Assembly (NCBI RefSeq): GCF_007680605.1
Contig: NZ_VEIO01000001.1
Location: 1,054,001 to 1,118,000 of the forward strand
Length of the DNA stretch: 64,000 nt
Direction of reading: 5' to 3'
From: Paenibacillus xylanexedens
GTDB lineage: Bacteria; Bacillota; Bacilli; Paenibacillales; Paenibacillaceae
Position numbers and translations under genes: made by a program
The notes under the pieces: model-generated
The model's input: only the letters and a program-made list of their open reading frames with translations
What the model was told of the DNA's origin: nothing
The model's database searches: none
Shown here: piece after piece, positions 41,074 to 50,280 of the stretch
Layout of the letters: every line of letters begins with the position of its first letter
How positions within the stretch are numbered: the first letter of the stretch is position 1

Positions 41074-42006
41074 ATGGAAAAAGTACTAATTTTCGGCCAC
41101 AAAAACCCGGATACAGACACGATCTGCTCAGCAATCGCGTATGCAGACCTGAAAAGCAAATTGGGACAGGAAGTTGAAGCGGTGCGCCTGGGCGAAGTGA
41201 ACGGCGAAACGCAGTATGCTCTGGATCAATTCAAGGTTGCTGCACCACGTTTGATCAAAACGGCAGCGAACGAAGTTAACAAAGTTATTCTGGTGGATCA
41301 CAACGAACGTCAGCAAAGCGTAAGCGATATCGAAGACGTAACCGTTGTAGAAGTGATCGACCACCACCGTATTGCCAATTTTGAGACAAGCCAGCCATTG
41401 TATTTCCGTGCTGAGCCTGTAGGCTGTACCGCAACGATTTTGAACAAAATGTACAAAGAGAACGGCGTTGAAATCAGCGCGCCGATTGCGGGTCTGATGC
41501 TGTCCGCCATTATCTCGGATTCCTTGTTGTTCAAATCTCCAACATGCACCGAGCAAGATGTTGCAGCAGCACGTGAGCTGGCTGCCATTGCCGGTGTGGA
41601 TGCAGATAGCTACGGTCTGGACATGCTGAAAGCTGGAGCGGACTTGAGTCAGAAAACAATCGCTGAGCTAATCTCTCTGGATGCGAAAGAATTCGCTATG
41701 GGTACAGCGAAAGTGGAAATCGCACAAGTGAATGCGGTGGACGTTAATGATGTGCTTGTAAAACAGCCTGAGCTTGAGGCAGCGATTGAAGCGATCATCT
41801 CCAGCAAAGGACTTGACCTGTTCTTGTTTGTCGTGACGGATATCTTGAACAATGACTCCGTTGGACTGGCTTATGGTGCATCCACTCAAGCGGTTGAAAA
41901 AGCATACAACGTAACGCTGACAGACCACAAAGCATTGCTCAAAGGTGTTGTATCTCGCAAATCGCAGATCGTACCTGTGCTGACTGAAGCATTTAACTCG
42001 TTGTAA
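41074..42006 (+). CDS. ppaC: Manganese-dependent inorganic pyrophosphatase (family II)
   Basis: This 310-residue DHH-family enzyme hydrolyses pyrophosphate to drive biosynthesis. The N-terminal domain holds [29 protein letters not shown] and VIDHHRIAN; the C-terminal DHHA2 domain ends with [15 protein letters not shown], whose SRK/KKQ-type residues contact substrate. GGAGGGCTATGAT selects the ATG at 41074. Length is as expected (about 310). A clear promoter lies upstream and the gene is monocistronic. Confidence 0.96.
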   Translation: MEKVLIFGHKNPDTDTICSAIAYADLKSKLGQEVEAVRLGEVNGETQYALDQFKVAAPRLIKTAANEVNKVILVDHNERQQSVSDIEDVTVVEVIDHHRIANFETSQPLYFRAEPVGCTATILNKMYKENGVEISAPIAGLMLSAIISDSLLFKSPTCTEQDVAAARELAAIAGVDADSYGLDMLKAGADLSQKTIAELISLDAKEFAMGTAKVEIAQVNAVDVNDVLVKQPELEAAIEAIISSKGLDLFLFVVTDILNNDSVGLAYGASTQAVEKAYNVTLTDHKALLKGVVSRKSQIVPVLTEAFNSL

Positions 42007-42138
42007 TTCGGGGACTCGACAAGATAATGCGAGAAGTCAACGTAAATGACTAGTCGTTAATCTTAACGTAACTGGGTAACGCAGGAAACGGTTATAATTT
42101 ATAAAGTCTTACAACATGCAATCTATTATTAAGCCTGC

Positions 42139-42175
42139 TCTGATCTTCAGTGATCAGGACAGGCTTTTCATGTCA
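42139..42175 (+). promoter_or_regulatory. Leader hairpin (attenuator-like) before the IF-3 paralogue
   Basis: AAGCCTGCTCTGATC pairs with GATCAGGACAGGCTT around TTCAGT, followed by TTCATG. It lies 14 bases before the start codon and immediately ahead of the AAGGAGGAAG ribosome binding site. A TATAAT at 42093-42098 would place the hairpin in the transcript leader. It could terminate ppaC readthrough or attenuate the next gene. Confidence 0.6.
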
Positions 42176-42188
42176 AGGAGGAAGATGC

Positions 42189-42689
42189 ATGGCTCAGATC
42201 ATTAAAAATGAAAAGATCAAAGCGAACGAAGTGCAACTTACCGGTCTGAATGGAGAAGACCTGGGCGTCATGTCAACACGGGAAGCACTGGCACTGGCCA
42301 AACAACATAAGGTAGATTTGGTGTGCTTGTCCCTGATGACCAGCCCACCTCCGTGTAAACTGATTGGTGCGGGCGCTGCCCGTGAAGAAGCACAGCAGGC
42401 GAAGAAAAAGGCAGGCAAATCTCCGGATAAACGCAAAGTAAAGGAGATTCGGTTGCATCTGCAGATGGAGGACCATGACCGGGATGTGAAGCAGTCCCAA
42501 GCAGAGCGTATTTTAAAAAAAGGTGACTCCGTGAAATTGGTCATCCAAGTGCATGGAGCCAAAGAGGGAGAGTCGGGCAAAGCCTGGGCAGAAGAACTGT
42601 GCAAAGCGTTGAAGGAACACGGCACTAAAACGACGGGAGTTCAGGTTAGCGGCAAGCAAGTCGTTGTTCAGCTTGATCCAACGAACTGA
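42189..42689 (+). CDS. Divergent translation initiation factor IF-3 paralogue
   Basis: The 166-residue protein has the two IF-3 domains. The N-domain reads NEKIKANEVQLTGLNGEDLG then VMSTREALALAKQHKVDLV. A basic linker (QQAKKKAGKSPDKRKVKEIR) follows, then the C-domain (HLQMEDHDRDVKQSQAERIL, KKGDSVKLVIQVHG). The canonical PxCKIMDYGKF segment is altered to PPPCKLIGAGAA and the C-domain RG...H loop is degenerate. It is not followed by rpmI-rplT, the usual partners of infC, so it is a second copy rather than the housekeeping factor. AAGGAGGAAGATGC precedes the ATG. Confidence 0.85.
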   Translation: MAQIIKNEKIKANEVQLTGLNGEDLGVMSTREALALAKQHKVDLVCLSLMTSPPPCKLIGAGAAREEAQQAKKKAGKSPDKRKVKEIRLHLQMEDHDRDVKQSQAERILKKGDSVKLVIQVHGAKEGESGKAWAEELCKALKEHGTKTTGVQVSGKQVVVQLDPTN

Positions 42690-42693
42690 TAAC

Positions 42694-42759
42694 GTATTGC
42701 AAGGAGCCCAATATCAAGTCAGCGTCATTGCTGCTTGTGATTGGGCTTTTTGCAATACA
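42694..42759 (+). terminator. Terminator after the IF-3 paralogue
   Basis: AGCCCAATATCAAG pairs with CTTGTGATTGGGCT, followed by TTTTGC. An outer GTATTGCA/TGCAATAC pairing extends the structure. Confidence 0.85.
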
Positions 42760-42806
42760 TAGGTTATCCTATTAATGAACGGCAGCTGATCGTCTGATCA
42801 AAACAT

Positions 42807-43631
42807 TCAAGCACGCAAATAGCGGCTGCTACCCACTCGAACATACATTTGTCCAGGTAATACGGGTGTGGTTACGTCCGGGTTGCTGCCGGTAGCATTT
42901 TTGGCATAGCGGGATAAATAAAGAAAGTCTGGATATATGACCATATCCATTAAATAGGCCGAGGTCATGCTGCCGGGAAAACGAAAATGATTTAAGGTCC
43001 GGATAATTTCCTGACCGCTAGCAATGCCAATACCGTGTCCGTAGTACCAGTTTTCCCGCAACATAATGGTGTTTTCACCTTGCCATTCAGGAGTTTTGGG
43101 TGACACATCCGGATTTTTGAAATAAAGCACATCTCCAGGTAGAGCGAGTTCCTTGCCATTCTTTTCTGTCAAACGCAGATCACTGTCGTAATGCCAGTCA
43201 AACAGCAACAGATTACGGAATAATGAATTAAATGCATCCTCACGGATGCTTCCAAGTACGCCTCCATAGAGTACAATAACGGTAGCGGTTGCACACTCGA
43301 ACGCATACAAGCGTCCGTTTCTCCATATATCTCGGATGCCCTCTGCAGGTGTTACATCTGGCCTTAGCTCGAATCCACCCTGTGCATTTCGATTCCAAAA
43401 GGCAGGGTTACACCTGGAGTCTTCGAATGAGGCAAAGCTGACACCGCTTCGGTTCAACCCTTCGGCTGCGTCAACAAGGGATTCTCTTAAGTGCCATTCA
43501 AAATGGAGATGATCCATGGACTGGTACACATACCTTATAGGGCGGTTTTGCAGCTGCTGTAACCAATACCATTCAAATGCAGACCATTCGGATGGAGACA
43601 GTTGAATCGGTTGATTCGCAACAATAATCAT
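42807..43631 (-). CDS. tgl: Spore coat protein-glutamine gamma-glutamyltransferase
   Basis: This 274-residue transglutaminase matches Bacillus Tgl, which crosslinks coat proteins such as GerQ at the surface of the developing spore. The catalytic cysteine is Cys113 in YAFECATATVIV, and the family segments NLLLFDWHYDSDL, LYFKNPDVSPKTPEWQGEN, YGHGIGIASGQEII and SAYLMDMV are all present. Length is some 30 residues over the Bacillus protein, with a C-terminal extension. GGAGGTTACTGCCCC precedes the ATG on the minus strand. It marks the organism as an endospore former. Confidence 0.93.
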   Translation of the reverse strand: MIIVANQPIQLSPSEWSAFEWYWLQQLQNRPIRYVYQSMDHLHFEWHLRESLVDAAEGLNRSGVSFASFEDSRCNPAFWNRNAQGGFELRPDVTPAEGIRDIWRNGRLYAFECATATVIVLYGGVLGSIREDAFNSLFRNLLLFDWHYDSDLRLTEKNGKELALPGDVLYFKNPDVSPKTPEWQGENTIMLRENWYYGHGIGIASGQEIIRTLNHFRFPGSMTSAYLMDMVIYPDFLYLSRYAKNATGSNPDVTTPVLPGQMYVRVGSSRYLRA

Positions 43632-43834
43632 GGGGCAGTAACCTCCGTTCTTTCATGACATGGGCTGTGCTGAAAAGCTGAAGATCTTAACGTGTCGATT
43701 GTTGTCATATTTTTTTGCTTTTGTTTCGTTTAACTATCGTGGCATTTGGGGTACTACTCTATAAGATATAGTTATGTTCAGGTCGATCTGTTCATACGAA
43801 TAACATTCACATTCTTAGTAAGGGAGGATATGTA

Positions 43835-46588
43835 GTGTCGAACTCCATCACACAGAGCCGGTCACTGTTCGAACAATTATACACACACGCGCCAATCGGC
43901 ATTGCTGTCGCTTCTCATGTTAATGGACTGTGGGTGCAGTTAAATCCAGCTTTTTGCGAGATGCTTGGATCAACGGAGGAAGAACTGTTGCATACTTCCG
44001 TTGTACATATGATTTATGAAGAGGACCTCAGGTACGAAGAGTTTCGCCGTAATTTCTGGGAGATGACTAACGGTGAACAGCCCATGTACGAAACAGAGGT
44101 GCGCCTGAAACGAAAAAACGGTACGTTGCTGTGGGCAACAATCAGAGCTTGCATAGTCCGGGACGAGGTAAGCGGAGAGCCTTTATATTTACTAGTACAA
44201 GCTGCAGACATTACGAAGCAAAAAGAGGCAGAAGAAACACTCCTTGAACAGCGTAAGCAACTGGAAGAAAGCAGTCGTATTTCTCGTATTCTAGCTGAAT
44301 CGTCCATGGATTTGATTGCCATTCACGAAGCGGATGCCGAGCGCACGTTTAAATATGTATCGGATGCCAGCAGAAGAATGCTGGGTTACGCGCCGGAAGA
44401 AATGTGCGGACGCTCTGGAATGTTCTGTATTCATCCGGAAGATATCCCGATGGTGAAGGCATATATCCGCGGTCAGACGGAGGGACTTACCCCTGAGAGA
44501 ATCAGTTATCGACTGTTGCATAAGGACGGGTCCGTAGTGTGGGGAGATACATTGACCCATTATGTTTGTGACGAGTCGGGTAATCTGCAAGAGATGGTTG
44601 CGGTCACACGTGACATTACAGAAAGCAAACAGCAGCAATTGAGTTTGCAGGAGTACAAGTCATTGTTTGATTGTAATCCGCTTGGTGTGGCATCGCTGGA
44701 TCTGGATGGGAACTTGCTGAAAGCGAACGCAGGGCAGGAGCAATTAACAGGGCATAGCAAAGAAGAACTGTTAAGCCGACCTTTTGATCATTTGATTGAT
44801 CCGGTCGACTTGGAGAAGACGCGTTATCATTTTGAAGAATCGGTCAAGGGTGTAGCGCAGCGTTATGAGATTGGTCTGATTCATAAGGATGGACAACGAA
44901 TCGAGACAAGTGTGATCAACGTTCCAATCTTATTAGAGGATAAAGTGGTTGGTGTCTACGGCATTACGAGTGATGTTACAGCAGCCAAACGGTACGTCGA
45001 AGAGATTGAAAATCTAAGTTATGAAAGAGCACTGATCTTGAATGGAATGTCCGAAGGTGTGATTGGGCTGGATCTGGATGGAAACGTGAATTTCGCCAAT
45101 CCTGCAGCGGCGGAGATGATGAATATCTGTCCGAGTGAGATGAACGGTAAACCTTTGGAAAAAATGATGATACAGATGCAGAGCGAAGGCATTCCATATC
45201 CGACGAATGGCACACCTATTTTGCAGGCTGTGCGTGAAGGGAGGGCCTTGCCTCGTACCGAATCCGTATTTTGGCGTCAGGACGGTTCCAGTTTTCTCGC
45301 AGAGTTCCAACTGAAGCCGATTATGGATCAAGGGAAAACACGCGGTGCTGTGCTGGTCTTCCGCGATATGACTTCGGTAAAAGAAATCATTCGTGCCAAG
45401 GAAGCAGCAGAGCATGCCGACCGTGCGAAATCCGAGTTTCTTGCTATTATGAGCCACGAGCTTCGTACACCGCTTAACGGGATTATGGGAATGGCACATC
45501 TCTTGATGGAAACAGAGCTGAACGAGGAGCAACAGGGATTTACCGAGATCATGATTGATAGCGGGGAGTCGCTACTCTATATTTTGAATGAAATATTGGA
45601 TTTCAGTAAAATCGAAGCAGGCAAAATGGATCTGGAACAGGGGCCAGTAGATATTCGGGACATGTTAGGCAATGTAATGGAGCTGTTCTCCATTAAAGCC
45701 TCTGAGAAGAATATTGAGCTGTACAGTGAAATATCGGATCACATTCCGGAACGTGTACGTGGAGATGAGACAAGAATCCGTCAAATTCTAATTAATTTAG
45801 TAGGTAATGCTGTTAAATTTACCGAAAAAGGAAGCGTCACGATCGTCGCGGAGATGGATTCTTCGCAAGAATACGGTCCAGATCAGTTGATGCTTTCGTT
45901 TAAAGTTAAAGATACAGGCATTGGCATTGCATTTGATAAACAGCATCAATTATTTCAATCCTTCTCCCAGTTGGACCCAGCGATTAATCGGAAATTTGGA
46001 GGAACGGGGCTGGGACTTGCCATTAGCAAGAAATTAGTTGAGCTGATGGGCGGAGCCATCGGGGTTCAAAGTGAGATCGGGCAGGGGGCGGAATTCCAGT
46101 TTACAATTGTGCTGGACAGGTGGAAAGAGGAAATGGTGTCCGAAGAAGGTGATTTTTCTGTCACGGTAGGACTGCCCGAACGTAACCGTCTTGCACAAGG
46201 CATTCGGATATTAATCGCTGAGGATCAGGCAGTGAATAGCCATCTTCTGGAGGAGATGCTTCGCAAATTTGGTGGTGTGTGCGATGTCGTCGAAAATGGA
46301 GAACAAGCTATACACTTGCTTGCAACTACCCCTTATGATCTGATTTTTATGGATATTCAAATGCCTGTGATGGATGGGATTGAAGCGACCTGTGAGATCA
46401 GGAAAATGCATCCTGAAATCCCTGTGATCGCTGCGATAACAGCCTTTGCAGGGGAACGAGACCGGGAAGCGTGCCTGCAATGCGGAATGCAAGACTTCAT
46501 AAGCAAACCTTTCCACTCGGCAGAAATTATCCGAGTGTTAAACATATGGGTACCTTACATTCATTCTCAGAGGGCGCCCAGAGAATAA
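43835..46588 (+). CDS. Multi-PAS hybrid sensor histidine kinase with receiver domain
   Basis: The 917-residue cytoplasmic kinase has no transmembrane segment. Four PAS domains occupy about residues 10-520 (FEQLYTHAPIGIAVASH, SSMDLIAIHEADAER, LFDCNPLGVASLDLDG, LILNGMSEGVIGLDLDG). HisKA then carries His541 in IMSHELRTPLNGIMG, HATPase has FGGTGLGLAISKKLVELMGG, and a C-terminal REC domain has phosphoacceptor Asp840 in FMDIQMPVMDGIEA. The start is GTG at 43835 after AAGGGAGGATATGTA. No output regulator is adjacent; a phosphotransfer protein elsewhere is probably used, as in sporulation phosphorelays. The ligand is unknown. Confidence 0.93.
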   Translation: MSNSITQSRSLFEQLYTHAPIGIAVASHVNGLWVQLNPAFCEMLGSTEEELLHTSVVHMIYEEDLRYEEFRRNFWEMTNGEQPMYETEVRLKRKNGTLLWATIRACIVRDEVSGEPLYLLVQAADITKQKEAEETLLEQRKQLEESSRISRILAESSMDLIAIHEADAERTFKYVSDASRRMLGYAPEEMCGRSGMFCIHPEDIPMVKAYIRGQTEGLTPERISYRLLHKDGSVVWGDTLTHYVCDESGNLQEMVAVTRDITESKQQQLSLQEYKSLFDCNPLGVASLDLDGNLLKANAGQEQLTGHSKEELLSRPFDHLIDPVDLEKTRYHFEESVKGVAQRYEIGLIHKDGQRIETSVINVPILLEDKVVGVYGITSDVTAAKRYVEEIENLSYERALILNGMSEGVIGLDLDGNVNFANPAAAEMMNICPSEMNGKPLEKMMIQMQSEGIPYPTNGTPILQAVREGRALPRTESVFWRQDGSSFLAEFQLKPIMDQGKTRGAVLVFRDMTSVKEIIRAKEAAEHADRAKSEFLAIMSHELRTPLNGIMGMAHLLMETELNEEQQGFTEIMIDSGESLLYILNEILDFSKIEAGKMDLEQGPVDIRDMLGNVMELFSIKASEKNIELYSEISDHIPERVRGDETRIRQILINLVGNAVKFTEKGSVTIVAEMDSSQEYGPDQLMLSFKVKDTGIGIAFDKQHQLFQSFSQLDPAINRKFGGTGLGLAISKKLVELMGGAIGVQSEIGQGAEFQFTIVLDRWKEEMVSEEGDFSVTVGLPERNRLAQGIRILIAEDQAVNSHLLEEMLRKFGGVCDVVENGEQAIHLLATTPYDLIFMDIQMPVMDGIEATCEIRKMHPEIPVIAAITAFAGERDREACLQCGMQDFISKPFHSAEIIRVLNIWVPYIHSQRAPRE

Positions 46589-46596
46589 CAAAGACA

Positions 46597-46632
46597 AAAA
46601 CCTGTATCTCCAACGGAGTACAGGTTTTTTGG
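46597..46632. terminator. Bidirectional terminator between the hybrid kinase and the KhtT-like gene
   Basis: AAAACCTGTA pairs with TACAGGTTTT around TCTCCAACGGAG. T-runs flank both sides, so it can serve both convergent genes. Confidence 0.85.
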
Positions 46633-46701
46633 GTTATAAATTTTTTGTTTTTTTGTGCGTTCAAGTGGTTGAAGTTACTATACGGTTTAGAAACTCCGTA
46701 A

Positions 46702-46914
46702 TCAGGACCATCCTCCGATTAATCCTGAGAGCGTTACACATTCATCATCTTCCAATTCTGCGATCAGCGTGAGCTCTTCCTCATCCTTCGGGTCCACCGA
46801 AAATAACTCACGGCGTCCGTCTTCGTGCTTGATGATGACTAACTGATTACCACCTTTTGTATGGAACTGGTACTTCACCCCGATACCAGGCAGGGCGCAT
46901 TCCCGGATATTCAT
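46702..46914 (-). CDS. KhtT N-terminal domain-like small protein
   Basis: The 70-residue protein matches the first domain of the K+/H+ antiporter regulator KhtT: NIRECALPGIGVKYQFHTKG, LVIIKHEDGRRELF, and the closing LSGLIGG. KhtT is normally about 165 residues with a C-terminal RCK/TrkA_C ligand domain, which is absent here: the frame stops right at the domain border. It has a good AAAGAGGTGAAC site. It may be a stand-alone domain or a truncated gene. No antiporter (KhtU) gene is adjacent. Confidence 0.72.
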   Translation of the reverse strand: MNIRECALPGIGVKYQFHTKGGNQLVIIKHEDGRRELFSVDPKDEEELTLIAELEDDECVTLSGLIGGWS

Positions 46915-47034
46915 GAAACTTGTTCACCTCTTTAATTTTTGCTTTAATCATCGTTAACCGTTCTCACAGTACGGATGTATTCTACTATCCATAACACCGT
47001 TTGGCAAGTCACAAATCTCATTGCACGGCAGGGG

Positions 47035-47790
47035 TTATGATTTTTTTGGATCTGCAATCGAATTTTGCTGTCGTCTTGCCCGTCTGCGCCGCATGAAGAA
47101 CCAGATGAGCAGGGCCAGGATCAAGACAAGGCCAGCGATAGCCACCAACAGGATATTCCGAATATTCGGAATCTGTAACGTCAAATCCAGCTTATTTTTT
47201 TGCAAAGGAGAAATGTTCCAGATTAGCGTTTTACCGCCATCTTCTACCTGATCGGCATTGGAATCCTGGGCTTTAATCGGCAGAGAAAGTTTGAAATCAA
47301 AATTCACATCTTTTAACAAAAGCCGTTTGAGAAAACCCGGAACGCTGTTGATCCTATCTTTAATATCCCCATCCGGCATCGATTCCATAAGGTCGGCTTC
47401 GGCAAGGATATGCATCTGGGATGTGAAGAAACCCGGTGTCTTGGATTGTTCGATATGAATTCCTGGCGGTAGCTTCGAGGAATCGAATCCGGTCATGTTG
47501 CTTTTTTCGTAATGAGTCGTTGCTTTCAACACGTTCTGGTCCGCCTGTTTGGTCACTTCTGTCTTAAAGTTATTCCGTTCCAATGCTTCAGCCAGCAAGG
47601 GCATCAGATTGTCTTGTCCAATTTTGCCAAGAGCCGAGTCCGACACACTTAGATTCAGATCCAGATCGGCCGTTCCATTGGTATTCACGGTTACATGGGC
47701 TTCTCCATCTGCACAGGCAGACAACATGACAAGCATGAGGGAAAGCATAATAGAAAGCGATAATTGGCGTATATAAATGCGAGTTGACAT
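47035..47790 (-). CDS. DUF3153 (LppM-like) membrane-anchored lipoprotein
   Basis: The 251-residue protein has a lipoprotein signal (LSIMLSLMLVMLSACADGEA, lipobox LSAC). An extracytoplasmic DUF3153/LppM-type domain follows (HVTVNTNGTADLDLNLSVSD), then a C-terminal transmembrane helix (NILLVAIAGLVLILALLIWF) and a basic cytoplasmic tail (RRRRARRQQ). The function of this family is not established. The ATG at 47790 is preceded by AAAGGCAGGCTCCAC; the longer ORF start adds an unlikely N-terminus. It is a single gene on the minus strand. Confidence 0.78.
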   Translation of the reverse strand: MSTRIYIRQLSLSIMLSLMLVMLSACADGEAHVTVNTNGTADLDLNLSVSDSALGKIGQDNLMPLLAEALERNNFKTEVTKQADQNVLKATTHYEKSNMTGFDSSKLPPGIHIEQSKTPGFFTSQMHILAEADLMESMPDGDIKDRINSVPGFLKRLLLKDVNFDFKLSLPIKAQDSNADQVEDGGKTLIWNISPLQKNKLDLTLQIPNIRNILLVAIAGLVLILALLIWFFMRRRRARRQQNSIADPKKS

Positions 47791-48074
47791 GTGGAGCCTG
47801 CCTTTCTGCTTAGGTCTAGTGTGATAATGTCCATATCTATCCAATCCAGAAGTATAGTATACAACGGAACGACGGGAGATGCGAACAAGATGTATAAAAC
47901 GAGGTAAATGGTGAGATTACTATGGCGCCGGATGAAAAAAGTAAAGTGAAAGTGATGTTTATCGTTGATTAAAATTAAAGATTTCGTATTTTTGTCAATG
48001 TTCGGTTAATTCAAACGGCCATTCCGCGTGTACACTAAGATAGAGATGAATATACGGGCAAGGGAGGTACATTC

Positions 48075-48167
48075 ATGACTTATATTATTATTCTGGCTGC
48101 GATTATGGTTGTGGGTATGATTGGAATGGGCTGGTTCTATAAGATTGTTGACGAAGACAAACATTAA
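48075..48167 (+). CDS. Small 30-residue membrane protein
   Basis: A short ORF encodes MTYIIILAAIMVVGMIGMGW followed by FYKIVDEDKH. It is a single transmembrane helix with an acidic/basic C-terminal tail. An ideal AGGGAGG site lies 8 bases before the ATG, a plausible -10 (TACACT) lies upstream, and a hairpin follows, so it looks like a real monocistronic micro-gene. The function is unknown. Its position just ahead of an M3 peptidase gene is probably incidental. Confidence 0.65.
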   Translation: MTYIIILAAIMVVGMIGMGWFYKIVDEDKH

Positions 48168-48197
48168 TTGTGGAACCATCCATAGGAACAATTGAAA

Positions 48198-48250
48198 AAG
48201 ACAAGCCTATAAGCTTGCTTCGCAGATGCGAGGCGGGCTTATTTGATATT
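48198..48250 (+). terminator. Probable terminator after the 30-residue membrane protein
   Basis: AAGCTTGCTTCGC pairs, with some G-U pairs, to GCGAGGCGGGCTT around AGAT, followed by the weak run ATTTGATATTT. Confidence 0.55.
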
Positions 48251-48382
48251 TGTGTAAAAGCATTTGACCGATGGACAAATATTTTTCGTAAAGTTGGGAT
48301 TTTTAGGCTTCACTTTTGTATAATAGGGGATAGCTTCTCGGGTTTTTCCCGAAATTTGCCAAACAGGAAAGGGTGTACATAA

Positions 48383-50077
48383 ATGAAGTTTAGTGAATAC
48401 ACGTATACACGTCCCGATCTGGAACACATCAAGACCTCTTTCGGTGAACTGCTGAAGGGATTCGAAGCGGCGGCTTCAGTGGAAGAGCAAAGTGAATTCA
48501 TGGACAAGATCAATGCGTTGCGTAGTGATTTTGAAACACAGGCACAGCTGGTCTACATCCGCCATTCCATTGATACGAATGATGAGTTTTATAAGGCAGA
48601 GAATGAGTTCCTGGATGATAGTCAGCCTGTTGTTCAGGAATACATTACCGATTTTTACCGTGCGCTGGTGAACTCCAAGTTCCGTGCAGAACTAGAACAG
48701 AAGTGGGGAACCCAACTGTTTCAGCTCGCTGAGCAAGCTTTGAAAACATTTAGCCCGGAGATCATTGAAGAGCTCCAGAAGGAAAATAAACTTTCTACCG
48801 AATACAATCAGCTGATTGCTTCTGCCAAAATTCCATTCGAAGGCGAAGAGCGCACGTTGCCGCAGCTTCATCCGTTTGAGCTGTCTACGGATCGCTCGAT
48901 GCGCGAACGTGCTTCAGAAGCCCGTTACACGTTTATGGCGGAGCACGAAGCGGAATTCGACCGCATTTACGATGAACTGGTGAAGGTACGTACACAGATT
49001 GCGAAAAAGCTGGGGTATCCAAGCTATGTGGAGCTTGGTTATGACCGTATGAACCGTACAGACTACAATGCGGAGATGGTAGCTAATTTCCGCGCACAAG
49101 TCCGCGACTACATCGTGCCTGTTGCGACCAAGCTCAGAGAACGTCAGCGTAGCCGGATCGATGTCGATACGCTTTATTTTTACGATCAGGGTTTTAGTTT
49201 CAAGACGGGCAATCCAACACCCAAAGGTGATCCAGACTGGATCGTAGAGAACGGGAAACGGATGTACGCCGAACTTTCACCAGAAACAGATGTGTTTTTC
49301 CAGATGATGACTGACAACGAGCTGATGGATCTGGTGAGCAAAAAAGGCAAACAGGGCGGCGGATATTGTACGTTCCTGAACGATTACAAAGTGCCGTTTA
49401 TTTTCTCCAACTTCAACGGTACCTCGGGTGACATTGATGTATTGACCCATGAAGCAGGGCACGCTTTCCAGGTGTACGAGAGCCGCAATTTTGCAGTGCC
49501 GGAATATAACTGGCCGACCTTCGAATCTGCAGAGATCCATTCGATGAGTATGGAGTTTTTCACTTGGCCATGGATGGAGCTGTTCTTCAAAGAAGATACG
49601 GACAAGTATAAGTTTGACCATTTGTCCTCTGCGTTGTTGTTCATTCCTTACGGGGTCGCTGTGGATGAATTCCAGCATTTTGTGTATGCGAACCCAGAGG
49701 CAACACCGGCTGAGCGCAAACAGGCTTGGCGCAACATTGAGAAAATCTATCTGCCGCATATCAACTACAAGGATAATGCGTATCTGGAGCAAGGTGGATT
49801 CTGGCATAAACAAGGTCATATTTTCTCTTCACCATTCTATTACATTGATTATACACTGGCTCAAATCTGTGCGTTCCAGTTCTGGAAACGCAGTAATGAG
49901 GATATGAAATCAGCATGGGCTGATTATCTGACGTTGTGCAAAGCTGGCGGTAGCTTGTCCTTCACAGGTCTGGTGGAACTTGCCGGGTTAAAATCGCCTT
50001 TTGAAGACGGCTGTGTATCCTCCGTCATTGGCGAGATTGAAGCTTGGCTTGATGGTGTAAACGACAAGGCATTGTAA
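48383..50077 (+). CDS. M3 family oligoendopeptidase (HEAGH type)
   Basis: This 564-residue zinc oligopeptidase of the M3 (PepF-like) family has the active-site motif HEAGH at residues 356-360 within DVLTHEAGHAFQVYE, and the third ligand glutamate in ESAEIHSMSMEFFTWPW. N-terminal LRSDFETQAQLVYIRHSIDT and SYVELGYDRMNRTDYN are typical of the M3B_PepF_2 subgroup. It is cytoplasmic and degrades short peptides. AGGAAAGGGTGTACATAA precedes the ATG. It is only distantly related to the M3 enzyme at 8253, which belongs to another subgroup. A terminator follows. Confidence 0.93.
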   Translation: MKFSEYTYTRPDLEHIKTSFGELLKGFEAAASVEEQSEFMDKINALRSDFETQAQLVYIRHSIDTNDEFYKAENEFLDDSQPVVQEYITDFYRALVNSKFRAELEQKWGTQLFQLAEQALKTFSPEIIEELQKENKLSTEYNQLIASAKIPFEGEERTLPQLHPFELSTDRSMRERASEARYTFMAEHEAEFDRIYDELVKVRTQIAKKLGYPSYVELGYDRMNRTDYNAEMVANFRAQVRDYIVPVATKLRERQRSRIDVDTLYFYDQGFSFKTGNPTPKGDPDWIVENGKRMYAELSPETDVFFQMMTDNELMDLVSKKGKQGGGYCTFLNDYKVPFIFSNFNGTSGDIDVLTHEAGHAFQVYESRNFAVPEYNWPTFESAEIHSMSMEFFTWPWMELFFKEDTDKYKFDHLSSALLFIPYGVAVDEFQHFVYANPEATPAERKQAWRNIEKIYLPHINYKDNAYLEQGGFWHKQGHIFSSPFYYIDYTLAQICAFQFWKRSNEDMKSAWADYLTLCKAGGSLSFTGLVELAGLKSPFEDGCVSSVIGEIEAWLDGVNDKAL

Positions 50078-50099
50078 TCAAAAAAGTAATCAAAGATAT

Positions 50100-50138
50100 G
50101 GCGGCTTGGACCCTGAGGGTGTCTAAGCCGTCTTTTTA
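50100..50138 (+). terminator. Terminator after the second M3 peptidase gene
   Basis: CGGCTTGGACCC pairs with GGGTGTCTAAGCCG around TGA, followed by TCTTTTTATG. Confidence 0.85.
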
Positions 50139-50280
50139 TGATCAAAGAAACCATAAAATCCGGTTTGCTGTATGGGACAATGTAACATTTATCAAGTGAA
50201 TGTGATTTATTTCACTATAGCTGGAAACGGATTCAGTTACAATAAAGGTAGTAAATCAGGGTTACAGGAGGCTGGTTCAG

